From Schistocephalus solidus (taxonomy: Eukaryota; Platyhelminthes; Cestoda; Diphyllobothriidea; Diphyllobothriidae), in the NCBI GenBank assembly GCA_017591395.1, contig WEDG01000731.1:124001-188000 (forward strand): a DNA stretch of 64,000 nucleotides, read 5' to 3'. Under the pieces are notes generated by a model. The model was not told the DNA's origin and did not search any database. It saw only the letters and a program-made list of their open reading frames with translations. Shown piece by piece: positions 23,317 to 33,564 of the stretch. The position numbers and the translations under genes are program-made. Position 1 is the stretch's first letter; each line of letters begins with the position of its first letter.

Positions 23317-23613
23317 ATAGCATGGGGCTCACCGATCTGCTTAAGGAACATGCATGTTTCGTTGTGCCCTGGAGCTCAGACTAGAGCCCTCGCAGGCGGT
23401 CGCATAGCGACGTGTAGCATATGATGAAATGGAACCGACAAAGAAAAGGGAGACCGGAATGGCCATTTCTGGCTTATTAGCCATCATCAGCCAGTCATAC
23501 CCAATCCCAAGTGTGACACACCTGGGATTCGAACCCGCGACCTTTGGTATTTGAGTCTAACGCTCTACCATTGAGCCACGGGCTCGTTGTTTTGGCGGTT
23601 GTGATCGGGAATA
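23315..23613 (-). mobile_element. tRNA-headed hammerhead repeat (family A), full monomer
   Basis: The best complete unit. On the minus strand: a tRNA-like head with A box TGGCTCAATGG (complement 23568-23578) and B box GGTTCGAATCC (complement 23525-23535), then the ribozyme at 23452-23496. A tail follows with CGTCGCTATGCGACCGCC, CCAGGGCACAACG and GATCGGTGAGCCCCATG. The boxes suit RNA polymerase III. It lies head to tail with the next unit, with ribozymes 302 bp apart. Confidence 0.85.
23452..23496 (-). ncRNA. Hammerhead ribozyme, family A, best copy
   Basis: 45 nt: stem I GACTGG with CCGGTC (6 pairs, one U-G), core CTGATGA, stem II TGGCT-AATA-AGCCA (5 pairs), GAAA, and stem III inside TGGCCATT (A-U, U-A, G-C with a two-base loop). 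The predicted cut lies after ATT. All catalytic-core bases of the hammerhead consensus are present. Confidence 0.85.
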
Positions 23614-23822
23614 TGATGATAGTGTGGGGCTCACCGATCTGCTTAAGGAACATGTATGTTCCGTTGTGCCCTGGAGCTCAGACTAGAGCTCTCGCAGGCG
23701 GTCGCATAGCGACGTGTAGTATATGATGAAATGGAACCGACAAAGACAAGCGAGACCGGAATTGCCATTTCAGGCTTATTAGCCGTCATCAGCCAGTTAC
23801 ACCCAATCCCAAGTGTGGCAGA
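23614..23822 (-). mobile_element. Family A, second tandem unit, truncated at its 5' side
   Basis: Same sequence order as the neighbouring monomer, from gatagtgtggggctcaccg up to the ribozyme, then stops near 23822 before the tRNA-like head. It forms a dimer with 23315-23613. Confidence 0.8.
23754..23798 (-). ncRNA. Hammerhead ribozyme, family A, slightly decayed
   Basis: AACTGG, CTGATGA, stem II GGCT-AATA-AGCC, GAAA, TGGCAATT, CCGGTC. The core is kept. Stem I has five pairs and stem III is weakened by a G opposite A. Confidence 0.65.
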
Positions 23823-24654
23823 AAAATAAGCTTTTAAAACATTACTTCGTGTCAAGAAAAGTTCAAGTAACGCATTTTAGCCGTTGACTGCAACAAATTC
23901 GACATACCTGACCAAGTAGATCCAATTTAGCGTAGGACTGTTGTCTTCCAAAGCCCATTTCATACTAAAAAAACAAGAAGAAAAAACTTGAATTAATTGC
24001 TTTCCCGCGAAACGGAACGATGACTCAGAAAGTCAGAAGCGATGGTAACCAAAGGCAAATAAAATCAGGATTCGCGGAACAGATTGCGTCCACACAAGCC
24101 GCATGGTGTTCCAAGCCACCCTACGTTCTGACAGCCGGGTTTCGAACAGCGGATTTCTATGCCTCAAAACATAACAGTAGATCAATATTTACCCTTGTGT
24201 GAGCTATTGAACAGGACAGTACCTTGTGTTCGCGGTGTAGGTGAGGGTGTATGCTTGAAAAAGCCAGAATACACCCACTGCCCCCGTTTTCCATTGTTTT
24301 GTCGGTCCCCCCCACACCTGTAACTGGGTCACAAAGGGTGATGATATGCTGTGAGCCAAATACTTCGAGATGAATTTATGGACACGATGATGATGACGAC
24401 GATGGTGATGTGAGCTGCGCTCAGGCATCCTGGAGTTCAGTATTTGAACTGCTGGGACATAACATGTACGCACACATACAGGCTATCAGTTGACGGTAGC
24501 GGGGCCGGGCAGTTGGTACGTGGACGGTAACTTTGCGTACAGAATGATGCAAAGCAATACTGCGCAGCGCTCGAAGACCCCGAGGAAGTCAGAAATTGTT
24601 TGCCGTTCTAACTGCGACCCAGATTATATCGGCTAGATGTTCTGATAACCGTGA

Positions 24655-24730
24655 GGTGAAAGTGACGGCTGGTTGATGACAGCTAATAAGCTAGAAATCG
24701 CTATTACAGTCTGACTTGTCTTCGTCGGTA
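24655..24730 (+). mobile_element. Family A fragment with decayed ribozyme
   Basis: Ribozyme region 24667-24711 aligns without gaps. The core reads TTGATGA (first C lost), so it should be inactive. Stem II changed from GGCT/AGCC to AGCT/AGCT, which keeps pairing. Confidence 0.65.
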
Positions 24731-25429
24731 ATGTTCGTCGGCTTATAGCATATTAAATTCAAACAGGCTAGGGCATTTCAGTCCATACTCTAGCAGATAA
24801 GACTTCAAAGACATAAAAAAACCAACCAGAAGTCACTATGCACACGTCGGAAAGTATCCTCTGATATTTTGTCCTGCAAGAAAGTAGATTTAAAAATCTT
24901 TATCAACATTTCTTCAGGTTTGCGGCATAACAACAGTCCTAAATAGCTAGTTTTCTTGCCGTAGATGTACAGGGATGCGCGTTGATCGGTTCAAGTCGTG
25001 ACGATGGCGTGGTCGGCCGCACCATGCGACCAAATGAGACCCCGTAGAGTTTAGCGACAGTATCTGTGCCATATCTGACAGTACAGAGGAACTCTTCAAC
25101 AGACAACGCCGTAACGCGAAGGGCTACTGCGGCGTTCAACCTCGAATCAACCGACTAGTATCAACGTGAGGAGCATAGCGAGGGCAGTTATACATGCAAG
25201 TGCCTGTGAAACGATGGGTAAACATGTATGAGTTCGAAATGCTAGGGGAAGGTGATGGTCTTTTTTGTTTCTAATCAACAAATTAATTGTGTTTACCCTT
25301 ATGATTGAGGACCGAATATAAAATGCGAGGTCAAAAGTCTGAAACGTGTGCCAACGAGTAGATGAGTTGAGTTGGGATGATTGTGCCTTAGCATAACGCG
25401 TAATCGTGAGCATAACGGTAATTCTGTAT

Positions 25430-25790
25430 GATACACGATAGTTCGACCGTCGATTTCAACGATGTCCACCGTATGCTCCACGGAAGGGTGGTACAGGGAC
25501 GGTGACTTGCGCGCGTGATAGTAGCCTTGCGCTGCAGCTACCGCACTCTCTCCTCCTCCCCCCACCTTAGCCCGGTGTCAAGACAGAGTCAAGAAGACCA
25601 GAGGCGGGAGAGGACGCAGGTGGCTGGCACGGCCGGGTCCCCTAAGTCCTATCCGCCCCTAGGCGTGCCACCACACCTCCCATGTTCGCAATTTGTTAGC
25701 GAAGCGCAACCCGAATAACGCATGCCGTGCCCTGATGTGGCCCCCGTGTTGGTCGAACGCATCTACCACGTGGCCCGTTTAGGGGGCAAA
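25430..25790 (+). repeat. Dispersed repeat family B, near-complete copy
   Basis: Runs from gttcgaccgtcgatttcaac through gggacggtgacttgcg, gagtcaagaagaccagagg and ggcgtgccaccacacctcc to tggcccgtttagggggca. It closely matches 33565-33945 and 62285-62682. No coding capacity or tRNA boxes were seen. Confidence 0.75.
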
Positions 25791-25989
25791 ATTCTGTATG
25801 AAGTGCTCTATTCACCTACATCGCTTTAAATACCATCAATACACAACGAAGTTCAAGGAAACCGCGTTGATTGAGCTATACCAATTGCAGGCTAAGGTGG
25901 GCATATGCAGCTTTGACTTAGGGCTCCGGTCTACAGTGCACACAGGTGGCTGCACAGCAAGAACTAAAGGCGAAGGTAGAGTATGTAGT

Positions 25990-26240
25990 CCCACTTGGAA
26001 AACTGAAGTTAACTACAACCCTAAAGCTAACCATGGCCATGCCTGTAATTGATAAACCTAATGCCATAAGTCTTTAAGGAAAACTCAAACGTAATCCTAA
26101 CTTTAACCCATGCAGTAAACCCTAAAACCCCAAATCGAAAACCCCTACCTTATCCTCAACCCCAAATCCAAACAATAACTCAAGTCCGGAAACCCTAACG
26201 CTAGTAATAACCAAACTCAGCACTACACCTAGCCTTGAGA
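25990..26240. repeat. Decayed CCCTAA-like repeat
   Basis: Many degenerate copies of ctaaccctaa-type units (caaccctaaagctaacc, cagtaaaccctaaaacccc, ggaaaccctaacgctag). It resembles an interstitial telomere-like or minisatellite array. Similar stretches are at 30.26 and 63.90 kb. Confidence 0.55.
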
Positions 26241-26639
26241 CCGGTGCGGCCAAATTGAACGTCAGTAGCGATAGTGAAGATCAAAATCCGCGTATCACAT
26301 GGCCCATTCCTCGAGCTATTGCCAGGAAAACCATAACAAACCCCACCTACCTAAATATAATAACAAGGTAGATTTTCGACGAACCACGCAGTGGAGTTAC
26401 CTAAGACACTCTCAACGAAATAAATAACCGCGGGATATGGGACGGTGAATGATCAATTTTCTGATGTACACAAGCCCAGACTCAGTACCTGACTTTTGAA
26501 AACAGAGCATGTAGTCTCCACCAAACACTCCGCCCCCCTCTCCCACGTCCTGCCCGCTGAGAACCCGAATACTCAAAATCGCAGGGGAGTTGCGTTCTGC
26601 CTGTAGCGCACAAATGGGCATCTTCACCCTCCTAGTACG

Positions 26640-26765
26640 CAGCCGACGTTGACGGTCGCATAGCGAGTTCGCTGCTCAGGCGTTCAGTCTAGCGTTGGAC
26701 CATCACTAGCTAATGATGCCTAATAAATCCTAGATGGACCTGCCGGTCCCACATGTCTGTTTTAG
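26640..26765 (+). repeat. Family A, highly decayed
   Basis: actagctaatgatgcctaat and gccggtcccacatgtctgt align with the ribozyme region, but the core is broken. Confidence 0.45.
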
Positions 26766-26769
26766 TGAA

Positions 26770-29700
26770 TCTGCCAGAAAATCGGCATCTAGGTGTGGCA
26801 AGTTTAATACGCGTGTGCGTAGAATACGCTCACCACTTTTCGTTATGTGGGTGAGGAGGGGGCGATGTGGGGGGGAGGGCTTAGAAAACAACGCATCAAT
26901 ATATTTCGTCGTCCGTGTCCGATCGATCGTAGGTGTTCGGACGGCTGGAGTCCAGCCAGTCGCAGTGCATATGGCTTGCAATATTTAAGTTCTCAACTCG
27001 GAATGAGCGTACGGCGGTCTGTTTACGAGAGCAAGTGGTCATTCCGGTATTATCATTGGCCGACACATCCATTGGAGGGGAGGGGTGAAAGCTGTACTGA
27101 TCGAGTTTCTGGCATGTACTTTAATCAGGTGGCCCAACGTCAACTTCCTCCGCAAGTTCATAAGCGCTGACATTCCACAATGAATAGAGGTATTCTAAGA
27201 TGCTATCTAGAGGAACAAGTACCAAGTAGGGAGAAGGTTTGGAATAAGTGCATCGGCTGAATTGCGAAAAAACTCCGCATCCTCGGTAGCAAGGGCAAGA
27301 CTTTATTACAGACAACGCTCTAAACACCTGAGCTAAGAGTCTCGAACGGGAGTCGTAAGTTTAAGCATATTTGGTTCAAGTTACCCGTCCAGCTTACCGC
27401 AACGTATGAAATCCACCAATTCTGATAGAGTAAGCTGACTGCCAAAGCAGGATTTCCTAATCGCTCAAATATAGAATGCACCACATGACTACCAAACTCA
27501 AATCATTGGTGTTTTGGTAGATTTTAAATAGGTCCTTTGACCCATCATGAAAACCTCGGCAGTCTCGGTTCATTTAAGAAAGCGTAGTAGGCGGAAAACT
27601 CAAAAAAAATATTGGTCATAATCCTTCAGTATGCTCTGAAAAGCAAAAAAGCAGAGGCAAGACTTGATAAAAGCTGACGCAGTCCACCACCACAGTCTAC
27701 GGCGAAACACTAACGTCTAAGGGCCTGCAACTTGATTCGAGGGTATACTAAGTCACTTCTTTGAACTCTTCATCAGGAGTTCGACCGTTTCAAGCGACAA
27801 TGTCCACAACATGCCCCAAATATAGCCGGTGACTTGCTAGTGAATTAGTTTATGGAAGAGAGACTTGGACAGCACCTGCCGCAAACTCCGACCGCAGGAC
27901 GATGCCAAGACGACCAGTGGTGAGCGCTGGTGCGCTTGCTGACAAAGATAAACAACCCGGCTACGGGCACCACACAGACGACCAGCTCGTCACAGCGCCT
28001 AACAGGCTTTCATAGAGGGCGGCTTGAAACTTACGCGTGTGAGAGAACCATCTAGAACACTGTGAAAAGCAGCCATTGCCACGTGATTCGCCGTCCTAAA
28101 TAGAACCGAGTTATCCCGTTAAATGGCAACCTTCGAGGTCATGATTCTTAGCGCACTGGGGGTAAAGTTCAACGCGCCAGGTTGACTATGACGAGGAATG
28201 CGCTGATACAGTATGGAGCATGAAGTCCCCCTGACCACCCACCTCTTTGTCTCTCTATTCCTCTCCCATGCGCCAATTACCTGTCAGAACCTGCCAGCCA
28301 ACTGTTGGCCGGACTGCGGTCTGTTGCTGGGGCGGAGCGTGTACGGCAGGAGTTATCAGCTAGCACGGTCTCTGCACTACCTGATAAATGCGCGTCGCGA
28401 GTCAGTCTAAACCACGTTTTTTTAACGCATCTGCAGCGTAGCCCGTAACAGGGACCAGAACTCTTCGCCTCACCAGCGCATACACTCCGCTTTATAGAGG
28501 CGGTAAGGAAGCTTTCGCAGTTCTTTTTCGGCTAAAGAGCATGTCTAGCTGTGTCAATAAGTCTACTGAGAATGCCTCGTCTGTTTTGCAGTAAGTCAGT
28601 TATCTAATGTATAACGTTTTTCGAAAAGGTGACCAAAAAACCGAGAAGACTGATTTGTCCTCGTTAGCAAGGTGGCGGGCTGAATCTGCATCAACCGCAC
28701 AAAACTGGCTGACTTGGTCTCCTAAGACGGCTACGAATACGCATGCGTGTGTTCAAGCAAACACCTCTAAAATTTAGCCGAGTGAGCATTTTAACCGCGA
28801 AATATCCTCTTTTTTCAGCACTAGACTCCGCATAAAAGTAATATGCCCTCGAAGGAAGGAAGAAAAGGATTGAAAACCCCTATGGGCTGTGAGTGAACTA
28901 ACTCAAGGTTATCAGTTACGCTTAGCATCAGATGGCCGACGTTCAGAACTTAGCAGCTGTATGGACCTCCACGGTTTATTAGCGAACCTGCTCCCAAACC
29001 TTGTTCTTTATACGAAAATTTTGAAAGGGAAACCAGGTGACCGTGTGGGCAGAACTACCTCGGACGGATCACTCTACCTAGGCGACAGAGGTCGGCATGT
29101 GATCTTCAAAGATCACAGATGCTAGTCTCTGCAAAAAAACAAACGTGTTAAAAGCGTTGTCTCACTTTCGAATGCGCATCGGCCTATAAAATGATAGGTT
29201 TCGGTTGACCTAGCTTAACACCTACTGCGAGTTCAAGTCACAGCTGCTGGACTGTAAAGATGAATTATAAATAGGTGGGGAAGAGAGAAAAGGTTTGCAG
29301 CTGCGTGTGCGCGCGACACACTTCTAGGCACAACCAAACCGCACAGCAGTCTCGCCTAGCTAGATGCCATAAATGTCCTGGCTGGACTGTCGACAGCCTG
29401 TGTGATTCTCTGACAGAACTCAGTTTGGCGGTGGAGATACCACGGTCATGACGAAGGCTGTCACGAGGAGAAATACCGACGCTGAGTGATGCTTCGGAGG
29501 TGAGGGGGGGATAGGGACAGAATAAAATCCAGTGAACATGGCAAAAGCCTCGTCCTCTCTCTGTTGTCCACGAAACTCGAGAATGGGTGTATGTGCATGT
29601 AGTCTGCCCTGTGTGTGTTAGTGACACATGTGAGTGGTCAGTCGGTGAGATATCCGGTTTCACCGATGAGAGCCACCGAGCCGCAAAACTTCCATAGTGC

Positions 29701-30255
29701 AACGCTGAAAGCACACGACTATAAATGCCATGACCTTGGTGTGGATGTGTGCGAAGGGGGTTAAAATTACTCAGCCACGAGAGTTCGCACGTGGAGGCCG
29801 TGGGTTAGTAGGTGGATGAGTAGGTTACCGAAGATCACTGGCCCATGGAATCGGAGCCAAAAAACGAGATTTATAGGCTGCATAAAACCTGGGTCAGTCC
29901 ATATGATGAGCAAGGTCAAAATTCCTGATCGGCAGTTGTTACTGGGTGTATCTCAGTTCGTCATTACTCGCTCTTGTCTCAAACATATAATGGGAATGCT
30001 GAGATAGCGCGGTCCTGAAGATGGCTTTATCCGTTAAGTAACCTTTAGGCTACCCGGTCTGCGTCTGCGGATGACAGATACCCGAACGGACCTTGAGGAG
30101 GGCTAACTGTGAAAACTTAGGGCCTAGAGTTTGACAAAAGGCAGTTTCCCTTCGCATAGTAATGAATAATTCAGAGTGCGGTCAGAATTTCTTACGCAAC
30201 GAGACGCGAACGAAGGAACGCTCCACTGCGCTAAATTCCAGGAAATGTAGATATT
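26770..30255. other. Kinase intron with SINE family 2 and family B fragments
   Basis: About 27280-27500 carries a SINE family 2 head (minus strand TTAGCTCAGGTGTTTAGAGC) and tail. About 27540-27570 has another piece (cctcggcagtctcgg). About 27775-27870 and 28200-28330 resemble family B. No exon was recognised. Confidence 0.4.
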
Positions 30256-30259
30256 TCCG

Positions 30260-30345
30260 TGTCCAAATAATAAGACTAGCCCTAACTAGAACCACACCCT
30301 TGCCCTAATCTTAACCCTGGGCCTGCCGTCCACCCACGTTAAACT
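30260..30345. repeat. Decayed CCCTAA-like repeat
   Basis: agccctaactagaacc, gccctaatcttaaccctgg. It is followed by cctgtattacgggcagg, close to cctgtatcacgggcga at 63.97 kb, so it may be part of a larger dispersed element. Confidence 0.5.
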
Positions 30346-30549
30346 TAAACAAAACTTAATTTCCTTGGGATTTACCACAAAGCCACCTGTATTACGGGCA
30401 GGCTCTGTTTTTATGTCCTGCGGGGCGTTCGCTTTCGCGATCGCGACCGATGGAAAAAGTCCGTGGCCCACTTTTAGAAATTTCAAAGAACAAAAGTTTA
30501 ATGATAAAATAAACCTGGTCCAAATCCCAGGTAATCCAAGCAAGGGGTT

Positions 30550-30780
30550 GTGCATGGCTGTATGACGACGGCTAATAAGCCATAAATAGCCATTCCAGTC
30601 TCCGTTGTCTTGGTTGATACCCCTTCTGCATTAATACTGGTCGCTACGCGACTGTCTGCGAGTGCTTTAAGTTGAATCTGGGGGCAAATTGGAACGATAA
30701 TTTCCCGTAACCTGACTGGTGAGCGCCCTACCCACGAGATTGAAACTCCTTGCCTAATAATTCTACTTAAGGGCACCGCA
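30550..30780 (+). mobile_element. Family A copy, plus strand, ribozyme decayed
   Basis: Aligns over 30556-30600, but the core reads ATGACGA and GAAA is TAAA. The tail is diverged but recognisable (gtcgctacgcgactgtctgcg). Confidence 0.6.
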
Positions 30781-30824
30781 TGCCCTTGCTGAAGATGTAG
30801 GATGTTTAAAGATAAATATGCTAC

Positions 30825-31250
30825 AGGGAGGCTGGAATGGCTATCCCTGGCTTATTAGCCGTCATCAGCCAGCCACACCCAACCTTAGGTTTTGCAACAC
30901 CTGAGGCTCGAACCCGCGACTTGTTGGTTAGAATTTCAACACCCTAACGACTTGTTGTCCTTTCGGTTGCGATCGGGTATATGAACAGTGATAGTGGAAC
31001 GCTCACCGATCACGTTGCGGACACACTCGTCGCATTTTACCCTGGCTCTAAAGCTCAGGTCCCACTAGCAGCCACTCAGCAGCTAGTATATTACAGACAG
31101 AAAGACATTACCGGCAATGACAAGGGTGACAGGCATGGCCATTGCTGACTTATTACACGTTATCAGCAAGTCATACCCAACCCCAGGTGTTGCAGCACCT
31201 GAGGTTCGAACCCACGACCCATTTGGTCAGAAGTTCAACGCCCTAGCCTA
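30825..31250 (-). mobile_element. Family A tandem dimer
   Basis: Two head-to-tail units with ribozymes at 30830-30874 and 31128-31172 (298 bp apart). B boxes remain on the minus strand (GGGTTCGAGCC and GGTTCGAACCTC). It lies just downstream of the N-terminal kinase exon, inside its intron. Confidence 0.78.
30830..30874 (-). ncRNA. Hammerhead ribozyme, family A, compensatory stem I change
   Basis: Stem I is GGCTGG with CCAGCC, where most copies have GACTGG with CCAGTC, so an A-U pair became G-C. CTGATGA and the GGCT-AATA-AGCC hairpin remain, but GAAA is GGGA, so activity is doubtful. Its partner at 31128-31172 has CTGATAA and GCAA and is dead. Confidence 0.65.
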
Positions 31251-31312
31251 AAAGTGCTCTATTTCTCCTTCAATATCAGCCCTTTTCCGGGAAAAACGGA
31301 TGGATAGCTTAC

Positions 31313-32409
31313 CAGAGAAGATCTGCGTTCCCTGCGAGACATGGGCTCTTCCAGGAACTGGGTTGCCTTGTGCCTGAGGCGAGGTGGCAGCTGAAGACTG
31401 GCGGGTAATGAGAGGCGTTTGGAAACCCCTCCGCCGCCGGCACCAGCAACGCTGCTGGTGCTGCTGACATTGCCAATCGTTGTTGTGCCGGTGGCAATGG
31501 CATTTGGGGCAGCCTCCCCGCGCAGTCGATTTCGCTCCTCCAGGGGACGGCGTCGAACTTCAGCCATTCGGGCATACAGCTCGGCAGCCGAAGTACCGGT
31601 GCGGTTGGAGACCTGAGCCACAGTGTCCACCATGCGAGGGTCCAAATTTAGGGGTGGGAAGACTGTCACCGGTTGGGGTGGGAGCTGAGTATCTTTGGGA
31701 TCGGCGACCGCGACCGAGGAGGAGGAATCGGGGGAGACGGGTTTGACTGTTGATGAGGAAGTGGTGGTAACGCCGGCGTCTTCGTTGTCCTCATCCTCTT
31801 CCGCAATCGTTGACCCCGCGACAGAACGCTGCAAGTGTTGGGATGCCCCACCCGATGCACCGTTAACAGGGCCCAGGAGGTTATTACGTGGGGGTGAAGT
31901 ATAGTGGTCACTTATACGGCAACTGGCAGCCAGTGCGTTCGATACTGTAGCATCCAGCGGCAGTCCGATGAAGGAAGAGGAGGATTTTGGCCAGGAAAAT
32001 CGATTGGAATTCGCGGTCGTTCCAGCTCTCTCCATGGATGCGCCCTCATTGGCCGAACCCATGAACATGGTGGAACAGTCTGACAGGCAGCTCAGAATAT
32101 TGGCGCTGGAGATGCCACTGTCAGGACTAGTTTGGCTGGCCAGATCAGTGGACGAGGCCGAGCCGTTACAAACGCCCTTCGTCAGAAATTGGTTACTGTC
32201 TGATTGCGTAATTTTCGATGATGGCTGAGTCGTGAGCGGGTCGAGCATCACAGCAGGCTCGTCTTCTGTTGGCGAGGTTAATTCGCAGGAGAGGGAGGTA
32301 AAACTGTGGGAATGCACTTTAGACTTGCGACTCTTGCTCGACGATGACTTCGACGACGAGCCGAGGGAGGGTAGGTGGAGAACACGCAGAAATCCCAACT
32401 TGCTCCTAT
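31313..32409 (-). CDS. PCTAIRE kinase exon: Ser-rich N-terminal region and pre-kinase conserved segment
   Basis: The exon encodes about 365 residues. Most is low-complexity, Ser/Thr-rich and probably disordered (for example KSSSSKSRKSK near the start, AEEDEDNEDAG later). The last 38 residues contain KRLSLPASLQLP and MSRRERRSSL, which align with the segment just before the kinase domain in mammalian CDK16 (KRLSLPADIRLP and LSRRLRRVSL). The mammalian RRVS serine is a reported PKA site that affects cyclin Y binding; RRSS here could serve the same role (inference). The donor GTAAGC starts at 31312. The acceptor TTCAG ends at 32410, after a pyrimidine-rich run. Starting instead at an ATG at 32461 would add a hydrophobic, intron-like stretch, so I prefer the acceptor. 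The N-terminal extension is much longer than the roughly 100 residues in vertebrates. Confidence 0.85.
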
Positions 32410-33074
32410 CTGAACCAGGTAAGCGGAGAGGATAGTGTAAAACTGCTAAGAACAGAAGCACTGTGGAATATTAAACTACACAAAAAGAGTTTTCAAGGGG
32501 TTACCCATGCAGCTTCTGTGGGAAGCAATTATTAGAAAGACAAATACAAAGTTGCTGACAATGCTGTTTGAGGGAGGAGGCATGCCTCTTTGCGACAAAC
32601 TGATGAACTTGATAAACAATCGGTATTTCAGATTGGAAGCTGTCCATAATATTTCGATTCGGAAGCAAATTGGATACCTGTAAGGCTGTATTTAAGACTC
32701 TCACAGACCATTTCTGGCTGATACGTTTTGCCACAAAATTTGTCCAACCATAAAATTGCGGTAGGTACAGTTTTCGGCCGTTTCTGATATGTCTAACGAA
32801 CATCCGGGGAACCATACTCGAAAATTTACAAAACACATGCCTTTAGGTTCCAAAGGCCGTGGCCTATTTCTAACAATAAAGGACATATATATCTTGAACA
32901 TGTAGATAGTAATTTGCTGTTACTTGTCACTATGTTTTTTTCTGAGAGCGTTCGAGGTTAAATTTTATGACAGGCCTTCTCCCTTCATTGTATCATATCG
33001 GAATGCACTCTACGTTAGTTATTCGATATATATGGACCAAGTGGCATGTGTCTTATGACACAACGTTCGTTTAT

Positions 33075-33400
33075 CGCCAGTGGCTAGCTGGCGGGCGAAC
33101 AGAATGGCATCGAGTGCGATGCTACCCACAGGCATGTGCTATTGTACCCTGGAGCTCACTTTAGAGCCCTCGCAGGCGGTCGCAGAGCGACGTGTAGCAT
33201 ATGTTGATAAGGTGGAACCCAGAAAGACAATGGAAATCCAAATTGTCATTTCTGGCTTATTAGCCGTCATCAGCCAGTCATACCCCATATCAGGTGTGGA
33301 CCAACTGGGATTCGCACCCGCGACCTTTGGTAATTGAGTTGAACGCTTTAGCATTGAGCCGCGGGCTCGTTGTCCAGTTGGTTGTGATCGAGAATATCAA
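33075..33400 (-). mobile_element. Family A copy, upstream of the kinase N-terminal exon
   Basis: It has the tRNA-like head (complement of gcattgagccgcgggctcg near 33350), then the ribozyme region 33235-33279 with CTGATGA, stem II and GAAA intact. The 3' stem I strand is mutated (TGGATT). The tail includes cctcgcaggcggtcgcag. Confidence 0.72.
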
Positions 33401-33564
33401 TTATGGTGAAGTGGCGCTCACTGATCAAGTTACGAGAGAAGGCTGCAAAAAAATATCGGAACACAGTGCAGTGGAAGTTTGCCATCCCACAGACAGACTA
33501 TAAATAGAACGAAGAGGCAGGTGCAATACAGCACCCATGTAAATAGGGCAGGAATAATTCTTAA

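Larger units (their letters stand above)
1498..32409 (-). other. Gene span: PCTAIRE-type cyclin-dependent kinase (CDK16/17/18 family), 3' part missing
   Basis: Three minus-strand exons, described separately, encode consecutive parts of one protein kinase. The order on the minus strand (N-terminal exon at 31-32 kb, ATP lobe at 10.8 kb, catalytic loop at 1.6 kb) matches the protein order. All junctions have GT/AG signals and compatible phases. CDK16-18 kinases partner cyclin Y at the membrane and act in vesicle traffic, neuronal and germ-cell functions in other animals; that is family knowledge. The sequence after the activation segment (TLW, then the YRPP region) is not in positions 1-1497, so the gene runs off the left edge. 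Upstream exons beyond 32409 were not found. The two introns are about 8.9 and 20.5 kb, unless a small missing exon divides the second. Confidence 0.9.

Noticed and set aside
23050..23320. CRISPR-like array because of repeated blocks
   Set aside because: The repeats are TA microsatellites and retroelement units without regular unique spacers, and the genome is eukaryotic.
23520..23585. A functional tRNA gene
   Set aside because: A and B boxes are good, but the anticodon arm does not fold normally and the sequence continues into the repeat; copies recur as part of family A.
32501..32836. A 112-codon minus-strand open frame just upstream of the N-terminal kinase exon
   Set aside because: I recognise no domain, splice signals do not clearly join it to 32409, and other frames are also open. 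A decayed repeat is as likely.
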